DNA of 64,000 nucleotides from an uncultured Collinsella sp. (GCA_902470805.1 CABRHX010000001.1:1-64000); one strand, 5' to 3'; shown: positions 24,973 through 33,816, numbered from the stretch's first letter. The notes: generated from the letters alone by a model not told the origin. Numbers and translations: made by a program.

Positions 24973-26367
24973 TTACTTCTTGCTCTCGGGCAGGACCAGA
25001 TCCACAGCGGCATCCTTGGCGGCATCGATGTGCTGAGCCACGACCGGCGTCTGCGGAAGGATCAGGTTAAGGACAATGGCCATGATGGCGGTGGGGGTCA
25101 CGGCGTTGGAGCCGATGACGGTGGACACCCAAGCGGGCATACCCTCGCCGGCAAGGCAACCGCTGGCCATCCAGATACCCAGGCCAAAGACGACGGAGGT
25201 ACCGACGATGGTGGTAGTGCGCTGCGTAAGGCCCTCGCGGGTGAACATGCGCACGCCGTTCATGGTGATGGTGCCAAAGACGCCGACGGTCGCGCCGCCG
25301 ATGACGGGCTGCGGGATAGCGGAAAGGACGGCAGAGAGCTGCGGGAACAGACCGGCGATGGCAAAGACGGCCGCGATGATCACAAAGACCCACTTGTTGA
25401 CGACCTTGTTGGAGCAGATGATGCCCACGTTCTGGCCAAGGGCGCTGGTGGGAAGACCGCCCAGCAGGCCGCCGACCATAGAAGTGAGGCCCTGGGACAC
25501 GATAGCGCCGGAGAGCTCGCGCTCGGTGGGCATACGGTCGATGGAGCCCAGGCAGGCGGCGGAGACGTCACCGATAACCTGGATGGCAACCATGGGGAAC
25601 ACGACGGCGAGGGTAATGCAGACCTCGGGATCAAACTCGAGCGCGTAGGGCATGAGCTTGGGAAGAGCGAAGACCTGAGCGGTGGCGACGCTGGAGAAGT
25701 CGATCATGCCAAAGGGGATCGAAACGATCATGCCAACGATCATGCCAAAGAACACGGATCCCAGCTTGAGCGTGCCCTTGCCAAAGTTGGCGAGCGCGAA
25801 GACCACAGCGAAGGTGATCAGGGCGACGCACCAAGCCTGCGGGGTACCCCACAGCGGCGTGCCCATGCCACCGGCCATGTACTTGACGGCCGTGGGATAG
25901 AGAGAGACGCCAATGGAGAAGATGACCGTACCGGTCACGACGGGCGGGAACAGCCACTTGATCTTGCTGTAGGCCAGACCAAAGAGGACAGCAACGGCAC
26001 CGCCGACGATCTCGCCGCCCAGCAGCGCGCCAAAGCTAAAGCCCGAGGCGCCCATGGCCTGCAGGGCCGGGAGGAACGCGAACGAAACACCCATGACGAT
26101 GGGCAGGCCGCCGCCGATACGACGGAAGGGAGCGAAGGCCTGAAGGGCCGTGTCGATTGCCGAAAGAATGAGCGCGACCTGGATGATGTCGGTGCTCTGC
26201 TGGCTATTAAAGCCGTAGACGCCGGCCATGATGACCGCCGGGGTAATGATGCCGGCAAACGATGCCAGTACGTGCTGAAGGGCACACGGGATCATTTCCT
26301 TAACGGGAGGCATGCCTTCGCGAGTGAACAGGGCTTCAGTGCCGTTCGTAACCGTCTCCTGGGTCAT
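24973..26367 (-). CDS. NCS2-family xanthine/uric acid permease
   Basis: This 464-residue integral membrane protein belongs to the nucleobase:cation symporter-2 family (UraA/XanQ/UacT type). About 12-14 hydrophobic segments are visible. The N-terminal signature QHVLASFAGIITPAVI fits the purine (xanthine/urate) branch rather than the uracil branch. It probably imports urate or xanthine for the enzymes encoded downstream. The ATG at 26367 has GGTGG upstream. It is first in the permease-ssnA-ygfK-Fe-S-xdhD unit and divergent from the second YheO-type regulator. A closer substrate call (urate, xanthine or guanine) is not possible by eye. Confidence 0.9.
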   Translation of the reverse strand: MTQETVTNGTEALFTREGMPPVKEMIPCALQHVLASFAGIITPAVIMAGVYGFNSQQSTDIIQVALILSAIDTALQAFAPFRRIGGGLPIVMGVSFAFLPALQAMGASGFSFGALLGGEIVGGAVAVLFGLAYSKIKWLFPPVVTGTVIFSIGVSLYPTAVKYMAGGMGTPLWGTPQAWCVALITFAVVFALANFGKGTLKLGSVFFGMIVGMIVSIPFGMIDFSSVATAQVFALPKLMPYALEFDPEVCITLAVVFPMVAIQVIGDVSAACLGSIDRMPTERELSGAIVSQGLTSMVGGLLGGLPTSALGQNVGIICSNKVVNKWVFVIIAAVFAIAGLFPQLSAVLSAIPQPVIGGATVGVFGTITMNGVRMFTREGLTQRTTTIVGTSVVFGLGIWMASGCLAGEGMPAWVSTVIGSNAVTPTAIMAIVLNLILPQTPVVAQHIDAAKDAAVDLVLPESKK

Positions 26368-26719
26368 TTGACCACCAATCCTCGAAGTAGTTGTTTTCGC
26401 ATCTAACGCTCTATTGTGACGCAGTGCGGGGTTGAGGTTGTGCCTTCATTGCATATCGTATTAAAGATGATTCTCATTCTCAATAATAATTTTTTGTTAT
26501 CAGACTATTCTTCAGCTGAAATAACGCATTTCCGCAGGTCAGGAAAGTGTCTGGTCAAAATAACATCTAACTTTTCTTTTGGTCAACCGTTTACCGCTAA
26601 ATTCCTACCGTTCGTCTGCATTACGCAATGTACCTGCGGATATACGAGATGATGGGCAGCGTGTTACCATGAGAAAAAATTGTTATGAACATTTCCGTTT
26701 TCACCCAAAGGAGTTGCCC
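26368..26719. promoter_or_regulatory. Divergent promoter region, permease and regulator 2
   Basis: This 352-bp AT-rich stretch holds no gene. It contains TTGGTCAA-like direct repeats (GGTCA at 26537, 26553 and 26581) that may be regulator sites, and a run ATGATTCTCATTCTC near 26467 that only weakly resembles a Fur box. The promoters of the permease operon and of the regulator should lie here. Confidence 0.4.
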
Positions 26720-27376
26720 GTGAACGAGACCGTACGCCGCTTTTTGCCGATGGTCGATTTTCTGGAGCAGATACTCGGCAAAAACAGCGAAATCGTGCTG
26801 CACGATTTCTCGGATCCCGACCACGCCATCGTCGATATTCGCAACGGCATCGTGAGCGGTCGCAAGGTCGGCGGTCCCGCCACCGACCTTGCGCTCAAGA
26901 TCATGCACGACGCCAAGTATCGCGACCTGCCGTTTATTACGGGCTACGAGGGCCGCGGTGCCGGTGGCAAGACATTGGAGTCAGCGACGTACTTTATCCG
27001 CGAGAATGACGAGATCGTCGGCATGCTCTGCGTCAACACCGATCTTTCCACGGTACGCTCCATCAACGCCATGGCGCAGCAGCTCATGGCTTGCTTCGAC
27101 GCTGTGCCTAGGCAGGCGGAGCCCGCGTCTATCGAGGTCGAAAGCCTTTCGGAGTCTACGCAGGAGCTCATCGACCGCAGCATTGCCGAGCTGCTGAGCG
27201 CGCGCGGGCTGGATGTAGCGTCGCTTGGTCAGAGCGACCGCGTGGACGTCATTCGCCACCTCAACGGCAACGGGGTGTTCATGCTCAAGGGCGCCGTGGC
27301 CTGCGCCGCCACCGCGCTGGGCATCTCGGAGCCCAGCGTCTACCGCTACCTGCAAAAAGTTCGCAAGGAAGGCTAA
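26720..27376 (+). CDS. YheO-type PAS/HTH transcriptional regulator 2
   Basis: This 218-residue paralogue of the regulator at 3640-4293 has the same layout: a PAS/YheO domain (SEIVLHDFSDPDHAIVDI, NGIVSGRKVGG) and a C-terminal HTH (ATALGISEPSVYRYLQKV). The start is GTG at 26720, set by AAAGGAG seven bases before it; upstream in-frame ATGs at 26669 and 26579 lack ribosome sites. It is divergent from the permease operon, which it probably regulates. The pair of paralogues, one at each half of the split purine cluster, suggests they sense different intermediates or share sites. Confidence 0.88.
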   Translation: MNETVRRFLPMVDFLEQILGKNSEIVLHDFSDPDHAIVDIRNGIVSGRKVGGPATDLALKIMHDAKYRDLPFITGYEGRGAGGKTLESATYFIRENDEIVGMLCVNTDLSTVRSINAMAQQLMACFDAVPRQAEPASIEVESLSESTQELIDRSIAELLSARGLDVASLGQSDRVDVIRHLNGNGVFMLKGAVACAATALGISEPSVYRYLQKVRKEG

Positions 27377-27432
27377 CCCGCTGATTCCTTGGGAGCGGAG
27401 GAAAACGGATCATTTTTGTCGCATCGCTTGAC

Positions 27433-27467
27433 AAAAGACCCTGCAGCTCGCACTGCAGGGTCTTTTT
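27433..27467. terminator. Bidirectional terminator
   Basis: AAAAGACCCTGCAG (27433-27446) pairs with CTGCAGGGTCTTTTT (27453-27467), giving T-runs on both strands. It separates the convergent regulator and ridA genes. Confidence 0.9.
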
Positions 27468-27496
27468 GCATGTCATGTTTAGTTGTTGCCAACGCC

Positions 27497-27874
27497 TTAG
27501 AGAGCGGCGACGACCTCGATCTCAACCAGACCGCCGGCCGGAAGGGCGGCAACCTGGAAGGCGCTGCGCGCGGGGAACGGAGCCTCGAACTTGGAGGCGT
27601 AGATCTCGTTCACGGCAGCGAAGTCGGCGATGTCGGCCAGGTAGACCGTGGTCTTGACGACATCGGCAAAGGTGGCGCCGGCAGCGGTCAGCAGAGCTTC
27701 GACGTTAGCAAGGGACTGCTTAGCCTGGGCCTCGACGCCCTCGGGCATCTTGCCGGTTGCGGGGTCGATGCCCAGCTGGCCGGACAGGAACACCATGTTG
27801 CCGGTCTGGATGCCGGGGGAATACGGGCCGATGGCTGCGGGTGCGTTATCGGAAGACACGACGGTCTTGCTCAT
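27497..27874 (-). CDS. ridA: RidA family enamine/imine deaminase
   Basis: This 125-residue protein is a YjgF/YER057c/UK114 (RidA) member. It shows the family segments AIGPYSPGIQ, VFLSGQLGIDP, and the C-terminal PAGGLVEIEVVA; the arginine in FPARSAFQV corresponds to the catalytic Arg105 of RidA. It hydrolyses reactive enamines such as 2-aminoacrylate to keto acids and ammonia. That intermediate is produced by diaminopropionate ammonia-lyase, so its place beside the purine cluster makes metabolic sense. AAGGAG lies six bases before the ATG at 27874. It is convergent with regulator 2 and seems to be a single-gene unit. Confidence 0.93.
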   Translation of the reverse strand: MSKTVVSSDNAPAAIGPYSPGIQTGNMVFLSGQLGIDPATGKMPEGVEAQAKQSLANVEALLTAAGATFADVVKTTVYLADIADFAAVNEIYASKFEAPFPARSAFQVAALPAGGLVEIEVVAAL

Positions 27875-28075
27875 GTTTTTCTCCTTACGATCAATTGAGA
27901 GAGCGTGAGCGCGGTGTTCACACCGGGAGGCACAGTTCGGTCTGAACACCGCGCTTGATTTGGGATAGTACTCAAGGTTTCCGCGCGATGCAAGATTATT
28001 ATCACGTTGCGAGAATATTTTATCGCCCAACGGCGCCTGTCGGCCGCTGAACGGCACGACCGGACGGTGAAGCTC

Positions 28076-28146
28076 AAAATGATCCGTTTCCCTCCGTCCC
28101 CATCGGATCAGGTAATCCATAGGGGACGGAGGGAACGGATCATTTT
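28076..28146. repeat. Long hairpin repeat before the U32 gene
   Basis: A 26-nt arm (28076-28101) pairs with a 25-nt arm (28122-28146) with a single bulged base. The arms contain GATCCGTTTCCCTCCGTCCCC. A related fragment, CGGAGGAAAACGGATCATTTTT, is shared in part near 27396-27418. It fits the family of intergenic palindromes seen elsewhere in the window, and may act as a terminator for upstream transcripts. The rest of 27875-28253 holds no gene. Confidence 0.7.
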
Positions 28147-28253
28147 TGCTGCAAAGGCTGCTGAAGACTTTATCCTGCTTGGGCCACAGGGCTCGTCCAT
28201 CGCAACAGCGCCACTATACTTTTTAAGCATCTGAGCATTTTGAAAGGCAGGAT

Positions 28254-30749
28254 ATGACCGCAACCGCCAGTCGAACCACCAACCGCAGACCCGAGCTTTT
28301 GGCGCCCGCCGGAGGACCCGAGCCCTTTGCCGCCGCACTCGCCGCCGGGGCAGACGCCATCTACTGCGGCATGGGCAGCTTCAACGCCCGCCGCAAGGCC
28401 ACCAACTTTACCGACGAGGCCTTTGAGCAAGCCTGCCGCGCCGCACATCTAGCCGGGTCGCGCGTCTACGTCACGGTCAACATCGTCATCAAGCAGTCCG
28501 AGATGGGCGATGCGCTGCAACTCATCCATCGCTGCTCCACGCTGGGCGCCGACGCCTTCATCATCCAGGACTGGGGCCTGTTCTTTGAGGTCAAGCGCAC
28601 CATGCCCGGCATCGAGACACACATCTCGACCCAGGCGAACATCCATGACGACCGCGGAACCATCTGGTGCCGCGAGCAGGGCGCCGACCGCGTGACCTTG
28701 TCGCGCGAGCTCTCCATTGACGAGATCGCTGCCATCCACGACGCCGCACCCGATGTCGACCTCGAGGTCTTTAGCCATGGTGCCATCTGCTTTTGCTACT
28801 CGGGCCTATGCTTGCTGTCGAGCTTTGCCATGGCGGGCCGCTCGGCCAACCGCGGCATGTGCGCCCAGCCCTGCCGCCTGCCCTACGAGCTAATCGACGA
28901 GAACGGTCGCGCGCTCTCCCCCGCCGGCCGCGAGCGTGCGTTATGCCCGCGTGACACCAACACCTCACAGCTTGTTCGCCGTCTGTATGACGCCGGTGCC
29001 GCGTCGCTCAAGCTCGAGGGCCGCATGAAGGCGCCCGATTACGTGTACTCCATCGTTGATGTGTATCGTCACGAAATTGACGACATGTTATCCGGAGCCA
29101 CCGTTGCCAAGGACGAGGAAGCCGCCCGCCAGCGCCAGCTCAAGCGCTGCTTCAACCGCGACTTTACGCACGCCTATCAGGACGGCACCTCGGGCGACGA
29201 GATGATGAGCTATGAGCGTTCCAACAACCGCGGCCAGATCGTGGGCACGGTGCTGGGCAGCCGTCTGGCCAACCGCGATGTACGCGGACTCAAGCCCGAC
29301 GATCGCCGTCGCCGCGCCGCCATCGCCCGCATTGAGCTGTTTGAGCCCGTAGGCAAGGGCGACCTGCTGGAGCTTCGTCACGATGACGAGTTTGACCAGT
29401 TCCTGACCACCATCGCCACCGAGGATGCCGCGGCGGGCGACATCATTGAGTGCCGCGTGCCCCGCAGCATGCCCGAGGGTTGCCGTGTCCGCGTGATTCG
29501 CAGCCAGCGTGCCATCGATGCCGCCGGCGCCGCGCTCAAGCGCGATGTGTTGCGCCGTCGCGCCGTGGATGTGTCCGTAGTGGCACGCCTGGGCGAGCCA
29601 TTTGCCGTCACGCTCACCTGCTGCGATGACCCCTCGCTCGCCGCCACCGCTACGGGCTTTACCGTCGAAGCCGCCAAGACCCGCGCCGTCGAGGCGGCAG
29701 ACTTGGTTGAGCATGTGGGCCGCATGGGCTCCTCGCCCTTTGAGGCCGCCAGCTTTGATGTGACACTCGACGCCGGTTGTGGTATGGGCTTTTCCGCCGT
29801 GCACAAGGTGCGCGCCGCCGCCTGCAAGGCGCTGGAGGAAGCCATTCTGGCGCCGTATGAGGAGCGCGCGATGGCGCTCGAGTTGCCGATGATCGTCACC
29901 AGCGATTCCCGCCCCGCGCCTGAACATTACCGCGACGAGCCGCAGATCTGCGCCACCGTCACCTCGATCGAGGCCGCCGAGGCCGCCCGTTCCGAGGACG
30001 CCACGCGCATCTACATGACCACCGACGCGCTCGAGGCTGCCGGACTCTCCCCTGCCGATGCACTTGAACAGGGCATTGTGCCCGTACTCGATGAGGTCTG
30101 CCGCGCCGTCGACCATGCCCGCGTCGACCCCTGGATCACTGTCGGCGCCACCGTCGCCGTCGGCAATATCTCCGAGCTCGCCGTTGCCGCCCAGGCCGGC
30201 GCCACGGTCGAGATTCGCTCCTGCCTGCCCGTGCACAACACGCCCTGCATGGAGGCACTTGCCGAGCGCGGCGCCAGTGCGTTTTGGCTCTCGCCCGAGA
30301 TCACGCTCGACGAGATTGTCTCGCTGGGTGCTGACGCCCCTGCGGCCCTGGGCATCACCGTCTTTGGCCGCCCGCGCGTCATGACAAGCGAGCACTGCAT
30401 TCTGCAGGTTGCCAACGGCTGCATCCACGATTGCGCCAACTGCCGCCTGCGCTCCCGCAAGCTGTCGCTCAAGAATATCGACGGCAAGGTCATGCCGGTG
30501 CGCACCGACATCCACGGCCGCTCGCGCCTGTACGACGCCTACCCCATCGACCTCACGCCGCAGGTGCCTCAGCTGCTCGATGCCGGCGTGCGTCGTCTTA
30601 TGGTCGATGGAACGCTGCTCGATGCCGATGAGATTGGCCGTGCCGTCGCCCGCGTCCGTCGCGCCGTCGAAGCAGCGCAGGCCGGCCGCAAGCCCGCCGC
30701 CCGCCTACGCGGGGCGACCTCGGGCTGCATGTTTGTGGGAATCAGCTAA
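28254..30749 (+). CDS. U32 family peptidase-like protein with DUF3656
   Basis: This 831-residue protein has the U32 core (ELLAPAGGPEPFAAALAAGADAIY at the N-terminus, described here as a TIM-barrel-like start) and the U32 signature around residues 190-206, with SANRGMCAQPCR. The C-terminal part matches the DUF3656/collagenase-like extension. Members with this layout (YhbU/RlhA/TrhP groups) are now linked to hydroxylation of RNA bases rather than to peptide cleavage, so an RNA-modifying role is possible. GAAAGGCAGGAT precedes the ATG. It is followed after 15 bp by a pseudouridine synthase gene, which also suggests an RNA-modification operon. Confidence 0.88.
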   Translation: MTATASRTTNRRPELLAPAGGPEPFAAALAAGADAIYCGMGSFNARRKATNFTDEAFEQACRAAHLAGSRVYVTVNIVIKQSEMGDALQLIHRCSTLGADAFIIQDWGLFFEVKRTMPGIETHISTQANIHDDRGTIWCREQGADRVTLSRELSIDEIAAIHDAAPDVDLEVFSHGAICFCYSGLCLLSSFAMAGRSANRGMCAQPCRLPYELIDENGRALSPAGRERALCPRDTNTSQLVRRLYDAGAASLKLEGRMKAPDYVYSIVDVYRHEIDDMLSGATVAKDEEAARQRQLKRCFNRDFTHAYQDGTSGDEMMSYERSNNRGQIVGTVLGSRLANRDVRGLKPDDRRRRAAIARIELFEPVGKGDLLELRHDDEFDQFLTTIATEDAAAGDIIECRVPRSMPEGCRVRVIRSQRAIDAAGAALKRDVLRRRAVDVSVVARLGEPFAVTLTCCDDPSLAATATGFTVEAAKTRAVEAADLVEHVGRMGSSPFEAASFDVTLDAGCGMGFSAVHKVRAAACKALEEAILAPYEERAMALELPMIVTSDSRPAPEHYRDEPQICATVTSIEAAEAARSEDATRIYMTTDALEAAGLSPADALEQGIVPVLDEVCRAVDHARVDPWITVGATVAVGNISELAVAAQAGATVEIRSCLPVHNTPCMEALAERGASAFWLSPEITLDEIVSLGADAPAALGITVFGRPRVMTSEHCILQVANGCIHDCANCRLRSRKLSLKNIDGKVMPVRTDIHGRSRLYDAYPIDLTPQVPQLLDAGVRRLMVDGTLLDADEIGRAVARVRRAVEAAQAGRKPAARLRGATSGCMFVGIS

Positions 30750-30764
30750 CCGAAAGGCTTACAC

Positions 30765-31424
30765 GTGAACGAAGAACCTCAAGTCCTCTACTGCGACGCC
30801 TGGCTCATGGCCATCGACAAGCCCGCCGGCATGATCGTCCACGGCAACGGCACCGGCGAGCGCACGCTCACCGACTACGCTAGCGACTTGCTGCTTGCCA
30901 TGGGCGACGGCTTTGCCGCGACCGATATGCAGCCGCTCAACCGCCTGGACCGCGACACCACTGGCGTGGTGCTATTCTCGCTCGACAAGCAGACGCAGCC
31001 CGCCTTTGACCAGATGGTCATCGACCACGCGTTTGAAAAGCACTACCTGGCGCTCGCCGAGGGCAAGATCGACTGGAACGAGAAGCTCATCGACAAGCCC
31101 ATCGCCCGCGACCGTCACGATAGCCGCAAGATGCGCGTCGGCGCCAGCGGCAAGCCGTCCCAGACTCGTGTCAAGGTGCTCAAGCGCCTTAAGAGCCGCC
31201 GGGGCCTGCCCACGCGCTCGTATATCGACGTTGAGCTGCTCACCGGCCGCAAGCACCAGATTCGTGTGCATCTGGCGAGCGAGCGTCATCCCCTAGTGGG
31301 CGATGACCTGTACGGCACGCCGCACCCCTGCGGTCTGATGCTCCACGCCCACAGCGTGTCCTTCACGCACCCCGTAACCGGCGAGCACATCCACATCGAA
31401 GCCCCCTGCCCCTGGGAGCCCTAA
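30765..31424 (+). CDS. RluA-family pseudouridine synthase
   Basis: This 219-residue protein lacks an S4 domain and consists of the RluA catalytic core. The catalytic aspartate is in NRLDRDTTGVV (usual form HRLDxxTSG), and the C-terminal signature includes GRKHQIRVHLA. It isomerises uridine to pseudouridine in rRNA or tRNA; the target site cannot be told. It is co-directional with and 15 bp downstream of the U32 gene. A hairpin terminator overlaps its stop codon. Confidence 0.9.
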   Translation: MNEEPQVLYCDAWLMAIDKPAGMIVHGNGTGERTLTDYASDLLLAMGDGFAATDMQPLNRLDRDTTGVVLFSLDKQTQPAFDQMVIDHAFEKHYLALAEGKIDWNEKLIDKPIARDRHDSRKMRVGASGKPSQTRVKVLKRLKSRRGLPTRSYIDVELLTGRKHQIRVHLASERHPLVGDDLYGTPHPCGLMLHAHSVSFTHPVTGEHIHIEAPCPWEP

Positions 31425-31462
31425 ACCACCACAATGGGGACAGGCACCTTTGTGGTGGTTTT
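31423..31462. terminator. Hairpin between convergent genes
   Basis: AAACCACCACAA (31423-31434) pairs with TTGTGGTGGTTT (31450-31461) around a loop containing GGGGACAGG. T-runs follow on the plus strand. It separates the rluA-type gene from the DeoR-type gene. Its GGGGACAGG loop recurs in other intergenic repeats of the window. Confidence 0.7.
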
Positions 31463-31477
31463 GACCTTGCCCTGTCG

Positions 31478-32224
31478 CTAGACCGTGATGACGTTGTCCA
31501 TCGACTGGTACTTGGCTGGCACCTCACCCGCGGTAATAATCGTTGCGTCGCGGAAGTCCGCGAATTTTACGGGAGCCACCATGCCAAACTTACTGGCGTC
31601 CGAGATTACGAAGCGTTTGGCTGTATGGCGCATCGAGATACGCTTGACCTGCGCTTCCTCGATATCGGGCGTCGTAAAGCCCTGCTCGGCGGCAATGCCG
31701 TTAGAACCCCAAAAGCCGCAGTTAAAGTTGTAGCGGTCTAGGGTTGCCAGAGCATCGGGGCCAACGAGCGCCTCGGTCTCGGGTTTAAGCTCGCCGCCCA
31801 GCACCACGGTGCGCATGCCGCGCAGGGCAAGATGCTGAGCGTGGAGCACAGAATCGGTCACATAGGTGACGCCCTCGAGATGCGGAAGATGCTCGATGAG
31901 CCTGAGCGTCGTCGAGCCCGAATCGATATACACGAAGCTATCGGGCTCCACGAGAGCCGCGGCACGGGCGCAGATGCGCTCCTTGTCGTCGTTGTGGAGG
32001 TCGCTGCGCTCGCTGATCGTCAGGTCGCGCGTCACGTGCGCGCGCTCAAGGCTCGTGGCGCCTCCGTGCACTTTGGCAATGCGGTGCGCGCGATCAAGCG
32101 TCTGCAAGTCACGGCGAATGGTGGACGGCGTCACGCCCAGGGCCTCGGCAAGCTCCGGCACGGTAACCGAGCCAGCCTGCTGCACCATCGACACGATCGC
32201 GTTGAGCCTATCTTCCGCAAGCAT
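31478..32224 (-). CDS. DeoR/GlpR-family transcriptional regulator
   Basis: This 248-residue protein has an N-terminal DeoR winged HTH (SVTVPELAEALGVTPSTIRRDL) and a C-terminal sugar-phosphate sensor domain of the DeoRC type (YIDSGSTTLRLIEHL, FWGSNGIAAEQGFTT). Such regulators usually repress sugar-catabolism genes and release DNA on binding a phosphorylated sugar. It starts 3 bp after the oxidoreductase stop, so the two genes form an operon. It probably controls that operon through the repeats upstream of the oxidoreductase. Confidence 0.92.
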   Translation of the reverse strand: MLAEDRLNAIVSMVQQAGSVTVPELAEALGVTPSTIRRDLQTLDRAHRIAKVHGGATSLERAHVTRDLTISERSDLHNDDKERICARAAALVEPDSFVYIDSGSTTLRLIEHLPHLEGVTYVTDSVLHAQHLALRGMRTVVLGGELKPETEALVGPDALATLDRYNFNCGFWGSNGIAAEQGFTTPDIEEAQVKRISMRHTAKRFVISDASKFGMVAPVKFADFRDATIITAGEVPAKYQSMDNVITV

Positions 32225-32227
32225 CGC

Positions 32228-33307
32228 TTACTCCTCCTCGGGGTACACGACTCCCCAATCGGCGCGGAGCTTGGTCATGAGCTCCATAACATCAGAAGCA
32301 TAGTCCAGAAGTTCGCACTTCGAATCGTCACCGACAACGGCCTTCTCCAGATCGGCCATCTCATAGCACAGGGCATAGGCCTCGATACCAGCGTGGACTT
32401 CCTCGCGGTGACCGTCTGCAGTCCACACGATGGTCGCGTGATCGGCGCGCGGATACTCGTTGACCTCGATATAGCACTTATCGAAGCTGATGACCGAACG
32501 CTTGGGCTGCTTGGAGTGGAGCGTAAGGCTCACAACGCCCAGCTGCTGCTCGGCGTTACGGCAGACGATGCCGCCCGCGACGTCGACACCGGTCTCGCAG
32601 GTGTTGCCCAGAGACACGACCTCGGTGGGTTGGCTGGCCATAAACAGGCGCATGACGGAAAGCGCATACACGCCAATGTCGAGCATGGCACCGCCGGCAA
32701 GATTACGGTTGTAGAAGCGGTTGGTCAGGTCGCCGTACTCTTTGAAGCTGCCAAAGTTGAGCTGGGCAAGGTTCATGCGGCCAAAGTCGCCCGCATCCAT
32801 GCGACGACGCAGCTCCTGATACAGGGGCATGTGGAGCACCGTGGTGGCGTCCATAAGGACCACGTTGTGCTCGTCGGCGATAGCGCGGGCCTCGTCGAGC
32901 TCGGCGGAGTTGAGCGTAATGGCCTTCTCGCAGAGCACGTGCTTACCAGCGGCCAGCGCGGCGCGCAGATAAGTGATGTGCGTGTTGTGCGGCGTGGTGA
33001 TGTAAACGGCATCAATGTCCGGGTCGGCGTAGAGATCGTCGACGGTGTCGTAAACCTTCTCGACACCATACTGCTCCGCAAAAGCCTGAGCTTTGGACAC
33101 CGTGCGGTTGGCAACGCCCGCGAGCTTGCGGCCGGCAAGGGCGAGGGACTGAGCCATCTGGTTGGCGATAACGCCGCAACCGATCACGGCCCAACGGAGC
33201 TCGGGAGCCGTAAAGATGTCGTTAGGGAACGGCTTGTCCTGAACCGAAGCGAACGCAGCCTTTGCGGCCGCCGCAGCATCGAGCGGAGCCTGTTTGGAAT
33301 CTGCCAT
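32228..33307 (-). CDS. Gfo/Idh/MocA family oxidoreductase
   Basis: This 359-residue protein has an N-terminal Rossmann domain (WAVIGCGVIANQMAQSL) with the EKAITLNSAE motif (lysine of the EKP-type signature), then the alpha/beta substrate domain. It should be an NAD(P)-dependent dehydrogenase acting on a sugar, inositol or related compound. AGGAGGCACTC before the ATG at 33307 sets the start. The partner DeoR-type regulator downstream supports a role in sugar metabolism, but the substrate is not identifiable. Confidence 0.9.
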   Translation of the reverse strand: MADSKQAPLDAAAAAKAAFASVQDKPFPNDIFTAPELRWAVIGCGVIANQMAQSLALAGRKLAGVANRTVSKAQAFAEQYGVEKVYDTVDDLYADPDIDAVYITTPHNTHITYLRAALAAGKHVLCEKAITLNSAELDEARAIADEHNVVLMDATTVLHMPLYQELRRRMDAGDFGRMNLAQLNFGSFKEYGDLTNRFYNRNLAGGAMLDIGVYALSVMRLFMASQPTEVVSLGNTCETGVDVAGGIVCRNAEQQLGVVSLTLHSKQPKRSVISFDKCYIEVNEYPRADHATIVWTADGHREEVHAGIEAYALCYEMADLEKAVVGDDSKCELLDYASDVMELMTKLRADWGVVYPEEE

Positions 33308-33384
33308 GAGTGCCTCCTGTGTCATGGAACGTCTTTCATTTCTGACGGCTCTATATTCGCACAAATACGCGTGTATGTGCGTAC

Positions 33385-33487
33385 TTCTGCGCGTATTACC
33401 GCCAAACGGTCATTATTCAACCGTAAACGGCGCATTTCTGCGCACGTTCACGCAATCCTGCGCACTCAAGTACGCAGAATTGCGCAG
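33385..33487. promoter_or_regulatory. Repeated CTGCGC operator-like motifs
   Basis: Upstream of the oxidoreductase operon, TTCTGCGC (33385-33392 and 33436-33443), TCCTGCGC (33456-33463) and the inverted GCGCAG at 33482-33487 repeat the same core. They could bind the DeoR-type regulator encoded in the operon. Confidence 0.45.
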
Positions 33488-33553
33488 CAAGTGATCCCCA
33501 GAAGAAAACGAACGTAACGAATCATCTGACCACAAAGGACTGTCCCAAACTGC

Positions 33554-33609
33554 CGGCAGGAAAGGAACGTCCCCGGATGCCGGCACATGGGGACGTTCCT
33601 TTCCTGCCG
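33554..33609. repeat. Perfect 21-bp-arm hairpin repeat
   Basis: Arms 33554-33574 and 33589-33609 are perfect inverted copies (GGAACGTCCCC within) around GGATGCCGGCACAT. The flanking ACTGTCCCAAA also recurs at 33726. It lies in the 570-bp gene-free gap between 33307 and 33879. Confidence 0.8.
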
Positions 33610-33646
33610 CATTCATCCGATTGCCGCGCATTACCACAGACCTCAC

Positions 33647-33719
33647 CTAAGTTGCGGTGAAATAGGGATTGTTTGGCCCTCTAGAGCCCCTCATCAGTCC
33701 CTATTTCACCGCAACTTAG
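33647..33719. repeat. Perfect 22-bp-arm hairpin repeat
   Basis: Arms 33647-33668 and 33698-33719 are perfect inverted copies (containing GTTGCGGTGAAATAGGGA). It is the second palindrome in the same gap; degenerate TGTCCCCAATGAGT pieces follow at 33780-33810. Confidence 0.8.
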
Positions 33720-33816
33720 CACAAGGCTGTCCCAAATGACTAGCCGTTTAAGAACGTCCTCAACGGCCACTCATTTAAGTCTGTCCCCAATGAGTATCCC
33801 CAATGAGTGGGGATAG

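Noticed and set aside
26461..26500. Fur box before the permease operon
   Set aside because: ATGATTCTCATTCTC resembles only part of the consensus, and the neighbouring genes have no iron-uptake role.
29088..30515. 475-codon minus-strand frame inside the U32 gene
   Set aside because: Antisense to a gene with strong family signatures; no start signals.
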